Source: Clostridium sp. OF09-36 (GTDB taxonomy: Bacteria; Bacillota; Clostridia; Lachnospirales; Lachnospiraceae). Taken from it: a DNA stretch of 64,000 bases. Of the stretch, positions 26,186 through 34,919 are shown piece by piece; position 1 is the stretch's first letter; the number at the start of each line of letters is the position of its first letter. Position numbers and translations under genes: made by a program. The DNA is taken from positions 141,823 through 205,822 of the forward strand of contig NZ_QUMD01000004.1 in assembly GCF_003481985.1 (NCBI RefSeq), in the 5' to 3' direction. Under the pieces are notes generated by a model. That model searched no databases, was not told where the DNA came from, and was given only the letters and a program-made list of their open reading frames with translations.

Positions 26186-27333
26186 AGCGGTTTTCCCTGC
26201 AGTGGCGCATCACGCTGATGTCCGTTCTGCTCATCGGCATCACCTGCGTGGCCATGAATTTGCTGCTGTGCTCCTCCGGTGTGTACTATATGGACACCAT
26301 TGCGGACAGTTTACAAGACGGCGGCACGGTGATCCTGAATGATGGCGGAGCGGCGCGCTTTGACCCGCAGCTCATAACGCCCAACGAGGAGTTGATCATC
26401 GTCGTCGATGGGGTGCAGGGGCGCTTCCGCACCACCAACTGGTATATCACGGCGGCGGTAACGCTGCTCAGCGGCATCCTCGCCTATTTCGTCAGCGGAC
26501 GCGCTCTCAAGCCCCTGCGCAGCTTTACCTCGCAGGTGGAGCAGGTGCAGCTGAACAATCTTGCCGATATGAGGATCGATGAAGACGCTATTTCGGAGTT
26601 CCGGCAGCTGAGCCGATCGTTCAACCAGATGCTGGAGCGGCTGAACAACGCCTTTTCCGCCCAGCGGCAGTTCACCGGCAACGCCGCCCACGAGCTGCGC
26701 ACGCCACTGGCACTAATGCAGGCGCAGTTGGAGCTGTTTTCCGCGGAGCATCCTGACGTGCGACCGGAGACGGCGGAGTTCCTTACACTTTTGCGTGAGC
26801 AGACGGAACGGCTGATACAGATGACCAAGACACTGCTGGAGATGAGCAATCTGCAGCAGGTGGCGCGGAACGAGCGGATCCAGCTCGCTCCCATGATTGA
26901 GGAGATCTTCACAGATCTTGCGCCGCTCTCAGATAAGCGCGGCGTCACGCTGACGGCGGAGGGCGACGGCATTATGACCGGCAGCGATGCACTGATCTAC
27001 CGGCTGATCTTCAACCTGACGGAGAATGCTGTCAAGTACAACCGGCCGGGCGGCTCGGTACGGGTTTCTGTCACTCAGGAGTTGGAAAAGCTCCTGATCC
27101 GCGTCTCCGACACCGGCTGCGGCATCCCGGAGGTGTATCAGCGCAGTATCTTCCAGCCCTTCTTCCGGGTGGACAAGTCTCGCAGCCGGGAATACGGTGG
27201 CGCAGGACTGGGGCTCTCACTGGTATGGGAGATCGCCGACCTCCACGGCGGCTCCGTTTGGGTAGAGAAAAGTTCGGAGAAGGGCACTACCATTGCGGTG
27301 GGGTTGCCAACGCAACAATCAACGAAGCCCTAA
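26182..27333 (+). CDS. Sensor histidine kinase
   Basis: Membrane kinase, 383 residues. Helix 1 at residues ~10-30 and helix 2 at ~88-106 flank a short ~55-residue external sensor loop. HAMP follows, then HisKA with phospho-His at 170 (AAHELRTPLALMQ) and HATPase with N-box NLTENAVKYN, G1 DTGCGIPE and G2 GGAGLGLSLV. The small external loop resembles kinases that sense within or near the membrane. Cognate regulator is the overlapping upstream gene. GC-rich like the whole cassette. Confidence 0.93.
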   Translation: MKRFSLQWRITLMSVLLIGITCVAMNLLLCSSGVYYMDTIADSLQDGGTVILNDGGAARFDPQLITPNEELIIVVDGVQGRFRTTNWYITAAVTLLSGILAYFVSGRALKPLRSFTSQVEQVQLNNLADMRIDEDAISEFRQLSRSFNQMLERLNNAFSAQRQFTGNAAHELRTPLALMQAQLELFSAEHPDVRPETAEFLTLLREQTERLIQMTKTLLEMSNLQQVARNERIQLAPMIEEIFTDLAPLSDKRGVTLTAEGDGIMTGSDALIYRLIFNLTENAVKYNRPGGSVRVSVTQELEKLLIRVSDTGCGIPEVYQRSIFQPFFRVDKSRSREYGGAGLGLSLVWEIADLHGGSVWVEKSSEKGTTIAVGLPTQQSTKP

Positions 27334-27440
27334 AACCCTTTTATTACGCTGAATTACATCTTCATAGCTGTGGACTTTTCCGCGTAGCTCCGTATTTTCG
27401 CGCTCCAATTCTGCCGCACGGAGCTTGCAAAAATGATCTT
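27319..27440 (-). pseudogene. Possible C-terminal remnant of a mobilisation/recombination protein
   Basis: A minus-strand open stretch without start reads KLRAAELERENTELRGKVHS then YEDVIQRNKRVLGLR and a stop that overlaps the kinase 3' end. The Glu/Arg heptad-like segment resembles coiled-coil tails of plasmid mobilisation (Pre/Mob) proteins. Too short for certainty. Consistent with the right end of an acquired segment. Confidence 0.3.
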
Positions 27441-27529
27441 CTTAGTATTATTTCGGAGTTGTCTACGATTGCGAAGAAAATCTAAAAAGCATTAGGAGCA
27501 GTATAACTGCTGACGGCGTAGAATCTTGG

Positions 27530-27988
27530 TGGCTAACTTGGTGAGTGTCACCCTCTAAGTTATCATGGGTTGCGTCATAGGATTTATCATTGGCTGTAGT
27601 ATTCCATATTTCGGTAAATAGCACGCTAAGTAAGATTGTAGCAAACGTCGGAAAGATTACAACACCGCTCGCAATGATGGTTACAGGTTCAACGTTGGCT
27701 GATATATCTTTTCGAGAAATAGCCGATAGCAGATTGATTTTATTTTCCGTTCTTAGACTTTTACTGTATCCGTTTATATACATGATATGCTTATTGTGGA
27801 TGCCGTTTAAAGAAGTTCGGTCTATTGCTGTTTTATTATGTGCGCTTCCTGTTGCGGGAAATGTATCTATGTTGTGTAGCGAGTATGAGGGAAATATTCG
27901 TCTTGCTGCAAAGGGCATTTTTACTTCTACAGTTTTATCTGCACTAACAATACCAGTTGTGCTAGTTTTCATACAGTATATGCAGTAA
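27530..27988 (+). pseudogene. Truncated AEC-family (auxin efflux carrier-like) transporter
   Basis: The intact frame 27590-27988 reads as the C-terminal half of an AEC transporter (VANVGKITTPLAMMVTGSTL, RLLLYPFIYMICLLWMPF, ALPVAGNVSMLCSEYEGN), with three to four membrane spans. Just upstream, another frame supplies VIMGCVIGFIIGCSIPYFGK, the preceding part, so the gene is also frameshifted near 27612. The N-terminal ~150 residues are missing. It sits precisely where the accessory zone ends, suggesting that an insertion or deletion removed the 5' half. Confidence 0.8.
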
Positions 27989-28130
27989 TTGGTTTCTTGC
28001 ATAATAAAAATACATAAAGAGTAATTTACACTTGCAAAAACCAAGCAATTAGATAAAGAATTCCCAGAGAATGAAAAATTCTATAGATATTTGCGAAAAA
28101 GTTAAGTATAATAAAAGAAACGATGTAGAA

Positions 28131-28168
28131 AAGTTCGAGAAACTTTGGTTTTCCGGACTTTTTTATTG
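28131..28168 (+). terminator. Probable terminator upstream of the symporter gene
   Basis: AAGTTCGAGAAAC / GTTTTCCGGACTT imperfect stem followed by TTTTTT. The 27989-28256 interval has no other recognisable feature. Confidence 0.5.
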
Positions 28169-28256
28169 TTGTATTTTCTTCTTGGGGTTTTCATACAGAT
28201 TGAAGGCGTGGGAAGCAATCAAAATAAAAGTAATGTGTTGGAAAGGAATTTATTTC

Positions 28257-29588
28257 ATGGCAAAAGAAAGGGATGGGTTTAAAAGCCGCACCGGTTTTGT
28301 GCTTGCTTGCATCGGTTCGGCAGTTGGTATGGGGAATATCTGGCGTTTCCCATATATTGTTTCTGATTGGGGTGGAATGACATTTCTGCTTCCGTATCTG
28401 TTGTTTGTTGTGCTGATCGCCTCCACAGGCGTGATCGAGGAGATGGCACTGGGACGTGCCGCAAAGAGCGGACCGATCAAGGCGTTTGGCATGTGTACGG
28501 AATTACGGACCGGAAAGAAACGGATCGGAGAGCTGATCGGTGTGATCCCGGTACTGGGGTCCATGGCGCTTGCCATCGGCTATACGGTAGTAGTGGGATG
28601 GATCTTTAAGTACGCGTTCCTTGCATTGACGGGAAACCTTTATGCCCTGGGACAGGATATGGGAGCGATCGGTGGATTGTTTGACGGTACGGCGACGGGA
28701 TTTGGCAATAATAACTGGCTGGTCATCACAGTGATTGTCACTGCAGTGATCATGGCATTTGGAATTGCGGGCGGAATTGAGAAGGCAAACAAGATCATGA
28801 TGCCGCTGTTATTTATTCTGTTTCTGGGACTTGGTGTTTATATCTTTACACTTCCAGGCTCAGAAAAAGGCTATCATTATATTTTTACCATCAATCCGGA
28901 GGGACTGAAGGATATACGCCTCTGGATCTATGCATTTGGGCAGGCATTTTTCTCACTGTCCATTGCAGGAAACGGAACCGTGATCTATGGTTCTTACTTA
29001 AGCGATTCTGAGGATATTGCTGCATCTGCAAAAAATGTAGCATTTTTTGATACACTTGCTGCACTTTTGGCTGCTTTTGTGATTATTCCGGGCATGGCAG
29101 CAGGCGGCGCAGAACTTTCTTCCGGAGGTCCTGGTTTGATGTTTATCTATCTGTTGAACGTGTTCAATGGAATGCCGGGTGGAAAAATCTGCGGAATGAT
29201 CTTTTATGTCTGTGTGTTATTTGCCGGAATGAGTTCTCTGGTAAACCTCTATGAGGCACCGGTGGAAACGTTACAGGAGCGCTGCGGACTGAAACGGCCG
29301 GTTGCTGTGGCGGTGATCGCGGCAGCAGGCTGCAGTGTTGCACTGTTTATTCAGGGCATTGTCTCTGGGTGGATGGATGTGGTATCGATCTATATCTGTC
29401 CGCTTGGAGCAATGCTTGCCGGAATTATGTTCTTCTGGGTTGCCGGAACGGACTTTGCCCTGGAGGCTGTAAATCGCGGTGCAGAAAAGAAAATTGGCCG
29501 AAACTTTGTGTTGCTCGGCAAATATGTACTGGTTCCAGCGGCTTTTGTGGCTCTGGTTGCCGGTGCGCTGCTTGGGGGAATTGGCTGA
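28257..29588 (+). CDS. Sodium-dependent transporter, SNF/NSS family
   Basis: Sodium-coupled amino-acid or amine symporter of the LeuT fold, 443 residues with about 11-12 membrane helices. Family marks: GFVLACIGSAVGMGNIWRFP at helix 1 (the unwound sodium site), the GVIEEMALGRA loop, AFGQAFFSLSIAGNGTVIYGSYL and AFFDTLAALLAAFVIIPG. The start was set at ATG 28257 (MAKERDGFKSRTG), where family similarity begins, with GGAAAGGAA upstream. The open frame extends further but that part contains a terminator. Substrate unknown. Confidence 0.92.
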   Translation: MAKERDGFKSRTGFVLACIGSAVGMGNIWRFPYIVSDWGGMTFLLPYLLFVVLIASTGVIEEMALGRAAKSGPIKAFGMCTELRTGKKRIGELIGVIPVLGSMALAIGYTVVVGWIFKYAFLALTGNLYALGQDMGAIGGLFDGTATGFGNNNWLVITVIVTAVIMAFGIAGGIEKANKIMMPLLFILFLGLGVYIFTLPGSEKGYHYIFTINPEGLKDIRLWIYAFGQAFFSLSIAGNGTVIYGSYLSDSEDIAASAKNVAFFDTLAALLAAFVIIPGMAAGGAELSSGGPGLMFIYLLNVFNGMPGGKICGMIFYVCVLFAGMSSLVNLYEAPVETLQERCGLKRPVAVAVIAAAGCSVALFIQGIVSGWMDVVSIYICPLGAMLAGIMFFWVAGTDFALEAVNRGAEKKIGRNFVLLGKYVLVPAAFVALVAGALLGGIG

Positions 29589-29628
29589 GATACCGGCGAA
29601 CAGGAACTTTCTCAGTGGAAGATTACGA

Positions 29629-29670
29629 AAAAGGCTGTCCTTGTGATTCTTTTACAGGGGCAGTCTTTTT
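29629..29670 (+). terminator. Terminator after the symporter gene
   Basis: AAAAGGCTGTCC...GGGGCAGTCTTTTT stem with T-run; its 3' half overlaps the promoter of pepT. Confidence 0.65.
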
Positions 29671-29680
29671 GTGCTATAAT
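29651..29680 (+). promoter_or_regulatory. Promoter of the second pepT
   Basis: TTTACA (29651-29656), 18-bp spacer, TATAAT (29675-29680), 55 bp upstream of the start codon. Confidence 0.6.
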
Positions 29681-29734
29681 CAGATTCAGCGGGATTAAAA
29701 AATAAAGGATTTATCAGAAAAAGGAGTATTCATT

Positions 29735-30961
29735 ATGTCACAGGTAACCGAACGTTTTTTGAATTATGTATCCTTCGATACCCAGTCAAAAGAGGATGCT
29801 GGCAAGATGCCAAGTACAGAGAAACAGTGGGAGTTAGCCAAATGTCTCAAACAGGAACTGGAAGAAATGGGTGCCGAGCGTGTGCGTCTCAGTGAGTATG
29901 GTTATATTTATGCGGAAATTCCGGCAAATGTTCCTGCCAATCAGGCTGAAAAGATTCCGTCCCTCGGCTTTATTTCCCATATGGATACCGCACCGGCTCT
30001 GACCGGAGCCAATGTAAAACCACAGTTCGTAAAAAATTATGATGGAAAAGACATCTGTCTGAATCAGAAAAAACAGATTTTTATGCGTGTTTCGGAATTC
30101 CCGTTTTTGGAACGGTATCAGGGTCAGGACCTGATCACGACCGATGGAACGACACTTCTTGGAGCAGACGATAAGGCTGGTGTGGCAGAGATCATGACGG
30201 CAGCGGATTACCTGCTTTCTCATAAGGAAATTCCTCACGGCAAGATCTGCATTGCTTTCACCCCGGACGAGGAGATCGGCTGTGGTGCAGACCGGTTTGA
30301 TGTTCCTGGCTTTGGAGCGCAGTTTGCCTATACGGTAGATGGCGGTGAACTCGGTGAGGTAGAATATGAAAACTTCAATGCAGCATCTGCGGTGATCACG
30401 ATCCATGGATGCAGCATGCACACGGGAGATGCCAAAAAGGGTATGGTGAATTCCATGCTGATCGGAATGGAATACCAGCAGATGCTGCCGACGTTTGAAA
30501 ATCCAATGTATACAGAGGGTTATGAGGGTTTCTTCCATCTGGATCATTTCCAGGGTGATGTGGAGACTTCTGTAATGAAGTACCTGATCCGTGATCATGA
30601 TATGGAAAAATTCGAAAAGAAAAAAGAACAGATGCGCCAGACGGCAGCGTTCCTGAACCAGAAATATGGAGCCGGTACCGTGGACATTGAAATTAAGGAT
30701 TCCTATTTCAATATGAAAGAAAAGATTAAACCGCATATGGAGCTGATCGACAGGGTATGCCAGGCGATGAAAGAACTGGATGTAGAGCCAGATATCCGTC
30801 CAATCCGTGGAGGTACCGATGGTGCGCGTCTTTCTTACATGGGGCTGCCGTGTCCGAACCTGTGCATAGGCGGAGCAAATTTCCATGGCAAATATGAGTT
30901 CATTTCGATTCAGTCCATGGAGAAGATCGTGGAGATACTTGTGAAATTAATGACAGCATAA
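29735..30961 (+). CDS. pepT: Peptidase T (tripeptide aminopeptidase), intact
   Basis: 408-residue M20B zinc aminopeptidase. Metal ligands and catalytic residues are visible: H82/D84 in SHMDTAP, GTTLLGADDKAG, PDEEIG with the base Glu, HTGDAKKGMVNS, and RGGTDGARLSYMGLPCPN near the end. Start behind AAAGGAG. It is a second copy relative to the frameshifted gene at 1-1144; the two differ enough to be paralogues rather than a recent duplication. Cotranscription with greA is likely, because the next gene follows within 30 bp. Confidence 0.96.
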   Translation: MSQVTERFLNYVSFDTQSKEDAGKMPSTEKQWELAKCLKQELEEMGAERVRLSEYGYIYAEIPANVPANQAEKIPSLGFISHMDTAPALTGANVKPQFVKNYDGKDICLNQKKQIFMRVSEFPFLERYQGQDLITTDGTTLLGADDKAGVAEIMTAADYLLSHKEIPHGKICIAFTPDEEIGCGADRFDVPGFGAQFAYTVDGGELGEVEYENFNAASAVITIHGCSMHTGDAKKGMVNSMLIGMEYQQMLPTFENPMYTEGYEGFFHLDHFQGDVETSVMKYLIRDHDMEKFEKKKEQMRQTAAFLNQKYGAGTVDIEIKDSYFNMKEKIKPHMELIDRVCQAMKELDVEPDIRPIRGGTDGARLSYMGLPCPNLCIGGANFHGKYEFISIQSMEKIVEILVKLMTA

Positions 30962-30988
30962 ATGCAACAGAAAAGAGAGAAAAAAATC

Positions 30989-31489
30989 ATGAGAGAAAAA
31001 CTGACAAAATCCGATGTGGAAAAGATTCAGGCAGAGATTGAGGAGCGCAAGCTGGTGATCCGCCCGAAGTGCCTGGAGGCCGTAAAAGAGGCAAGGGCGC
31101 ATGGTGACTTAAGCGAGAATTTTGAGTATCATGCGGCGAAAAAAGATAAGAATCAGAATGAGAGCCGGATCCGCTATCTGGAGAATATGTTAAAGAATGC
31201 CATTGTGATATCTGATGCATCTAAGGCAGATGAAGTCGGATTGAACAAGGCTGTCACGCTTTATATGGAAGACGATGACGAGGAGGAGACCTATAAGCTG
31301 GTGACCAGCATTCGCGGAAATTCCATGCATAACATGGTCAGCATTGAGTCTCCCCTTGGCAAAGCAATTCTGCGTCATAAAGTAGGAGACCGGGTAGAGA
31401 TTACAACGGACAATGGCTTCAGCTACTTTGCAGTGATCCGTAAGATCGAAGATCTTGGAGACGAAGAAGATACGATCCGGAAATTTTGA
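30989..31489 (+). CDS. greA: Transcription elongation factor GreA
   Basis: Rescues backtracked RNA polymerase by stimulating transcript cleavage. 166 residues: N-terminal coiled coil with the acidic tip (ARAHGDLSENFEYHAAKKDKN, the D/E pair that enters the secondary channel), then the C-terminal FKBP-like domain (GNSMHNMVSIESPLGKAILRHKVGDRVEI). The start is placed at ATG 30989 (MREKLTKSDVEKI), matching family N-termini; an ATG at 30962, directly after the pepT stop, is in frame but gives an unusual leader. Converges on the LysR gene 18 bp away. Confidence 0.95.
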   Translation: MREKLTKSDVEKIQAEIEERKLVIRPKCLEAVKEARAHGDLSENFEYHAAKKDKNQNESRIRYLENMLKNAIVISDASKADEVGLNKAVTLYMEDDDEEETYKLVTSIRGNSMHNMVSIESPLGKAILRHKVGDRVEITTDNGFSYFAVIRKIEDLGDEEDTIRKF

Positions 31490-31507
31490 TGGAGGCTGGG
31501 CGATCCG

Positions 31508-32422
31508 TTATTGGTCCCGGGCATTGGTCTCCCGGTAAAAATGCAGTACAAATTCCATAAACTCACGAATATAAGATTTTAAAATAAAACTTTTGTGATA
31601 GACCAGATACAGGCTGCGGCTGTTTGTGGCGGTGGGAAGATCGAAAACAAAAAGCTTTTGATCAGAACCAGGGCTGCAGGCGGCCGCTTTTGATATGACA
31701 GAAATACCAAGTCCATTTGCCACAAGGTTTTTGATGGATTCCTGATCGTTTAACCGCGCAGTGACCTGCAGGGAGGATTCAGGAATATTCAGTTTCTCCA
31801 GAAGTTCATATACAAACTTACGGCTACCGCTTCCCTCTTCGCGCAAAATGATGGGTTCTGAACTTAAAATGGTATTGAGCGGAAGCTGCTTAGTCTGAAA
31901 TTGGGCAAAATACGGTGTTTTCGGGGTAATCAGAACCATCTGATCATTGTAAAATGGTTCAAAACAAAAACGTTCATCTTCACAGGTCATGCCAACCAGG
32001 CCAAGATTAAAACGCCCTTCCAGAATTTTTTCCAGAATTCCCTGGCTGTCGCTCTGATGAATGTTAAAATAAGTTTCCGGCTGCAGCTTTTTGTAAGCTG
32101 GCAAAAGCTCCGGCAGCAGGTAGGATGATGGAATGGTGGAAGCACCAAGATGGATCGTATTTTTTGCTTCGTTGTTCCAGCTTTCCAGCAGATTATTTTT
32201 GAGACTCAGGATGCTTATGGCGCATTCATAAAATTCCTGCCCGCGCGGTGTCAGATCGATGCTTTTCGTCGTGCGCACCAGAAGACAGGATTGAAGCTCT
32301 TCTTCCAGCATACGGATATGGGTACTGATGGTAGGCTGGGAGATAAAGAGCTTTTCCGAAGCTTTCGTGAAGCTGCCGTAATCGACAACAGCCACGAAGG
32401 ATTGCAGTTGTTTGAACTCCAT
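31508..32422 (-). CDS. LysR family transcriptional regulator
   Basis: 304 residues. N-terminal winged helix (MEFKQLQSFVAVVDYGSFTK, ASEKLFISQPTISTHIRMLEEE) and periplasmic-binding-like effector domain (HLGASTIPSSYLLPELLPAY, GLVGMTCEDERFCFEPFYND). This branch resembles CysL/CbbR-type regulators of sulfur or carbon metabolism, but the ligand is not predictable. Start ATG 32422 after an AAGGAGAA site. Downstream of the SDR gene on the same strand with a 76-bp gap, so the two may be cotranscribed. Confidence 0.92.
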   Translation of the reverse strand: MEFKQLQSFVAVVDYGSFTKASEKLFISQPTISTHIRMLEEELQSCLLVRTTKSIDLTPRGQEFYECAISILSLKNNLLESWNNEAKNTIHLGASTIPSSYLLPELLPAYKKLQPETYFNIHQSDSQGILEKILEGRFNLGLVGMTCEDERFCFEPFYNDQMVLITPKTPYFAQFQTKQLPLNTILSSEPIILREEGSGSRKFVYELLEKLNIPESSLQVTARLNDQESIKNLVANGLGISVISKAAACSPGSDQKLFVFDLPTATNSRSLYLVYHKSFILKSYIREFMEFVLHFYRETNARDQ

Positions 32423-32498
32423 GGTGTTCTCCTTTATCGAATGGGAATCTGTCTGCCCGCGGCCGGAAAAGGACAGCGGGCATGGCAAAACAGGAAGA

Positions 32499-33230
32499 TC
32501 AGATCCAGCCTCCATCCAGTTTTATGATCTGACCGGTTAAGTAAGAGCCTTTGTAGCCGAGGTGATAAACGAAATCAGCGACTTCCTCCGCACGTCCGAG
32601 ACGACCGGATGGGATTTCCTCAACCAGCCCGATCAGCTCGTCTTCCTCCATCCACTGATTCATTTCCGTGTCAATGGCACCGCAGGCAACGGCGTTGACC
32701 TGGATATTGCTTGGGGCAAGCTCTTTGGCCAGTGCCTGGGTGAAGGCATTGATGCCGCCCTTTGTCGCAGAGTACGCGACTTCGCAGGAAGCGCCTACGC
32801 AGCCCCATACGGAGGAAATGTTGATGATCTTTCCGTGACCGGCGGCAAGCATCAGCGGAATAGCCAGCTTGCTGCAGTTAAATACGGAGGTCAGGTTGGT
32901 ACGCAGGATGCGGTCCCACTCCTCAGAAGTCATATCCTGCAAAAGACCAATATAATCGATACCGGCATTGTTGACTAAGACATCCAGACTGCCAAACTGT
33001 TTGCGAATCATGGAAAACAGCTGTTCACAGACAGCCATGTCGCCCATATCTCCTAAAAACGCAGCACAGGTCACCTGGTAGCTTTCAATTTCTTTTTTGG
33101 TCTGCATCAGTTCCTGCTCCCGGTGGGCGCAGTTGATGATCACGTTATAGCCTTTTTTTGCAAATTTTACGGCAATGGCTTTTCCGATTCCGCGGGAAGC
33201 GCCGGTTACGAGAACAACTTTCTTTGCCAT
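32499..33230 (-). CDS. Short-chain dehydrogenase/reductase (FabG-like)
   Basis: NAD(P)-dependent oxidoreductase, 243 residues. Cofactor site TGASRGIGKAIA (residues ~9-20), NNAG motif at ~85, catalytic Ser in INISSVWG and the YSATK (Tyr-x-x-x-Lys) motif, then the C-terminal GSYLTGQIIKLDGGW typical of 3-oxoacyl-ACP reductase-like SDRs. Stand-alone outside any fatty-acid cluster, so its substrate may be something else. Start behind AAAGGAGTG. Confidence 0.92.
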   Translation of the reverse strand: MAKKVVLVTGASRGIGKAIAVKFAKKGYNVIINCAHREQELMQTKKEIESYQVTCAAFLGDMGDMAVCEQLFSMIRKQFGSLDVLVNNAGIDYIGLLQDMTSEEWDRILRTNLTSVFNCSKLAIPLMLAAGHGKIINISSVWGCVGASCEVAYSATKGGINAFTQALAKELAPSNIQVNAVACGAIDTEMNQWMEEDELIGLVEEIPSGRLGRAEEVADFVYHLGYKGSYLTGQIIKLDGGWI

Positions 33231-33391
33231 ACGATCACTCCTTTTGTCATATTATGGTTTCTTGTTTTCTAAACATATTCTATCATAAAACTCCTTACAT
33301 TTGTTGCTATTTACGCTTTGCGCGAACAGCAAGCTACATTTTACAAATAAATTACAATTTTGCGAACACTCTGTAACTTTCAGAAGGGATA

Positions 33392-33400
33392 TGTTATACT
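33392..33400 (+). promoter_or_regulatory. Extended -10 promoter of the SH3/NlpC gene
   Basis: TGTTATACT (TGn plus TATACT) about 160 bp upstream of the start codon; the -35 region is weak (TGTAAC). It gives a ~150-nt leader containing the hairpin motif at 33468. No other feature is seen in the 329-bp gap 33231-33559. Confidence 0.5.
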
Positions 33401-33467
33401 GAATGACAGATTACGGAAAAGTGTTGCGTGCAACTGGAAATACCGTGTGATACAGTTCTGGCAGCAT

Positions 33468-33517
33468 ATTTTGCCGATTTGGAGTGCGAAGTATCGGCAA
33501 AATCCTATTGCCGGGCA
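33468..33517 (+). repeat. Two-hairpin leader motif, copy 1
   Basis: 50-nt segment with TTTTGCCGAT (strand 1), ATCGGCAAAA (strand 2) and TTGCCGG (strand 3). Strand 2 can pair perfectly with strand 1 or, through CGGCAA, with strand 3, so two exclusive hairpins are possible. Thirty-nine of 50 positions match the segment 61607-61656, with several differences retaining pairing as G-U. It lies 43 bp upstream of the NlpC/P60 start, inside the transcribed leader. It could be a regulatory RNA or a dispersed palindromic repeat. Confidence 0.6.
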
Positions 33518-33559
33518 AGTGCATGTGAAGAGAAACAGAAATAAGAAAGGCGAAGACGC

Positions 33560-34908
33560 ATGAAAAAATGGAAGAAAGTACTGGCAGTATCTTGCCTTTG
33601 CGCAGTGGCAGCATGTCCGTTTTCTGCTTACGCAGATGCGGCAAAGTCTCCTCATGAGGCAATGTTAGTGGCTGCACCGGCAGACTATGAAAATATTGCG
33701 GTATCCCAGGTTACCGATTATGTGAATATCCGGGAACAGGCGACAACGAACAGCAAGATCGTTGGTAAGATCTACAATAACTGTGCCGCTACCATTTTGG
33801 AAACTGTGAATGGAGAGGGCGGAAGCTGGTACCGGATCCAGTCTGGAACGGTAAACGGTTTCATCAAATCGGAGTATTTTATTACCGGTCAGGAGGCAGA
33901 GACACTGGCCCAGTCGATTGGCCGGGAGTTTGTGACTGTCAGCGTAGACAATCTGCGTTTGCGCGAAGAACCGAGTCTGACAAGTAATGTCCTGACTATG
34001 ATCTCCAGCGGTTCCCGCTATGTTGTCCAGGGTGATGAAGGCGACTTTTACAAGGTTGAGGTCGATGCAGACCTGATCGGTTATATTGCAAAGTCATACT
34101 GTAAGGTTGAGGTCGAGTTTGACCAGGCAGTGTCCCTGGAAGAAGAGCGAGCAAAGCTGGAAGAGGAAGCGCAGAGAAAGCGCGATGCCCAGACGGCACT
34201 TGCAAATCTGGAGCAGGTGATCAAAGTCGAGGAAAATAAAGATGTGATCATTTCTGCAAATCCGGAGCAGAGCGATGATTCTGCTATGACCAATGCACCG
34301 ACTGCAAACACATCGAAAAATCAGAGTCAGACACAGAGTCCGTCTGCAGGGCAGAGCAGCTCTTCCCAGAGCAGTGCAGGCGGTCAGACGATAACTTCGG
34401 CGCGTCCCAGAAGAGTCCGTCCCAGAGCAGTTCCTCACAGGGCAGTTCTGCTCCGAATGGTTCCAGCCAGACCAGCTCCTCCGGCCCATCCACAACAACC
34501 CAGTCCTCTCCGGTGGCAGGACCTGGCAGCTCGGCAGCCGTAGTATCTGCGACCAGAACCGCGATCGTGGCTTATGCAAAGCAGTTCTTAGGCAACCCGT
34601 ATGTATATGGTGGAACCAGCCTGACGAATGGTGCCGACTGTTCCGGATTTACCCAGGGAGTATTTGCGCACTTTGGCATTACAACAGGACGAAGCTCCAG
34701 AGACCAGGCAGCAAAAGGAAAAGAAATTTCCCTGTCTGCGATCCAGCCGGGTGACCTTTTGTTCTACGCAAGTGGAAGCTACATCAACCATGTGGCAATC
34801 TACATAGGCAATGGACAGATCATCCATTCCAGCAACCCGACAACGGGTATCACCATTACAAAATACAATTACCGGACTCCATGTAAGGCTGTTACCTTCT
34901 TGGATTAA
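33560..34908 (+). CDS. Secreted SH3b-NlpC/P60 peptidoglycan endopeptidase, one frameshift
   Basis: Cell-wall hydrolase, about 449 residues when repaired. Signal peptide (KVLAVSCLCAVAACPFSAYA, cleavage after residue ~25), SH3b domain 1 (~48-110, TDYVNIREQATTNSKIVGKI), SH3b domain 2 (~123-185, VDNLRLREEPSLTSNVLTMI), a charged coiled coil (~192-225), a Ser/Gln/Thr-rich linker, then NlpC/P60 (~335-449) with catalytic Cys in NGADCSGF, His in INHVAIYIG and a third polar residue in IIHSSNP. The frame breaks in the linker near 34391 (ACGATAAC for ACGGATAAC), just before the catalytic domain. Probably sequencing error. Confidence 0.9.
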
Positions 34909-34919
34909 AAGGTGTATTT

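Noticed and set aside
33231..33559. c-di-AMP (ydaO) or c-di-GMP (GEMM) riboswitch upstream of the NlpC/P60 gene
   Set aside because: Such switches often precede wall hydrolases, but none of their conserved cores could be found; only the novel two-hairpin motif remains.
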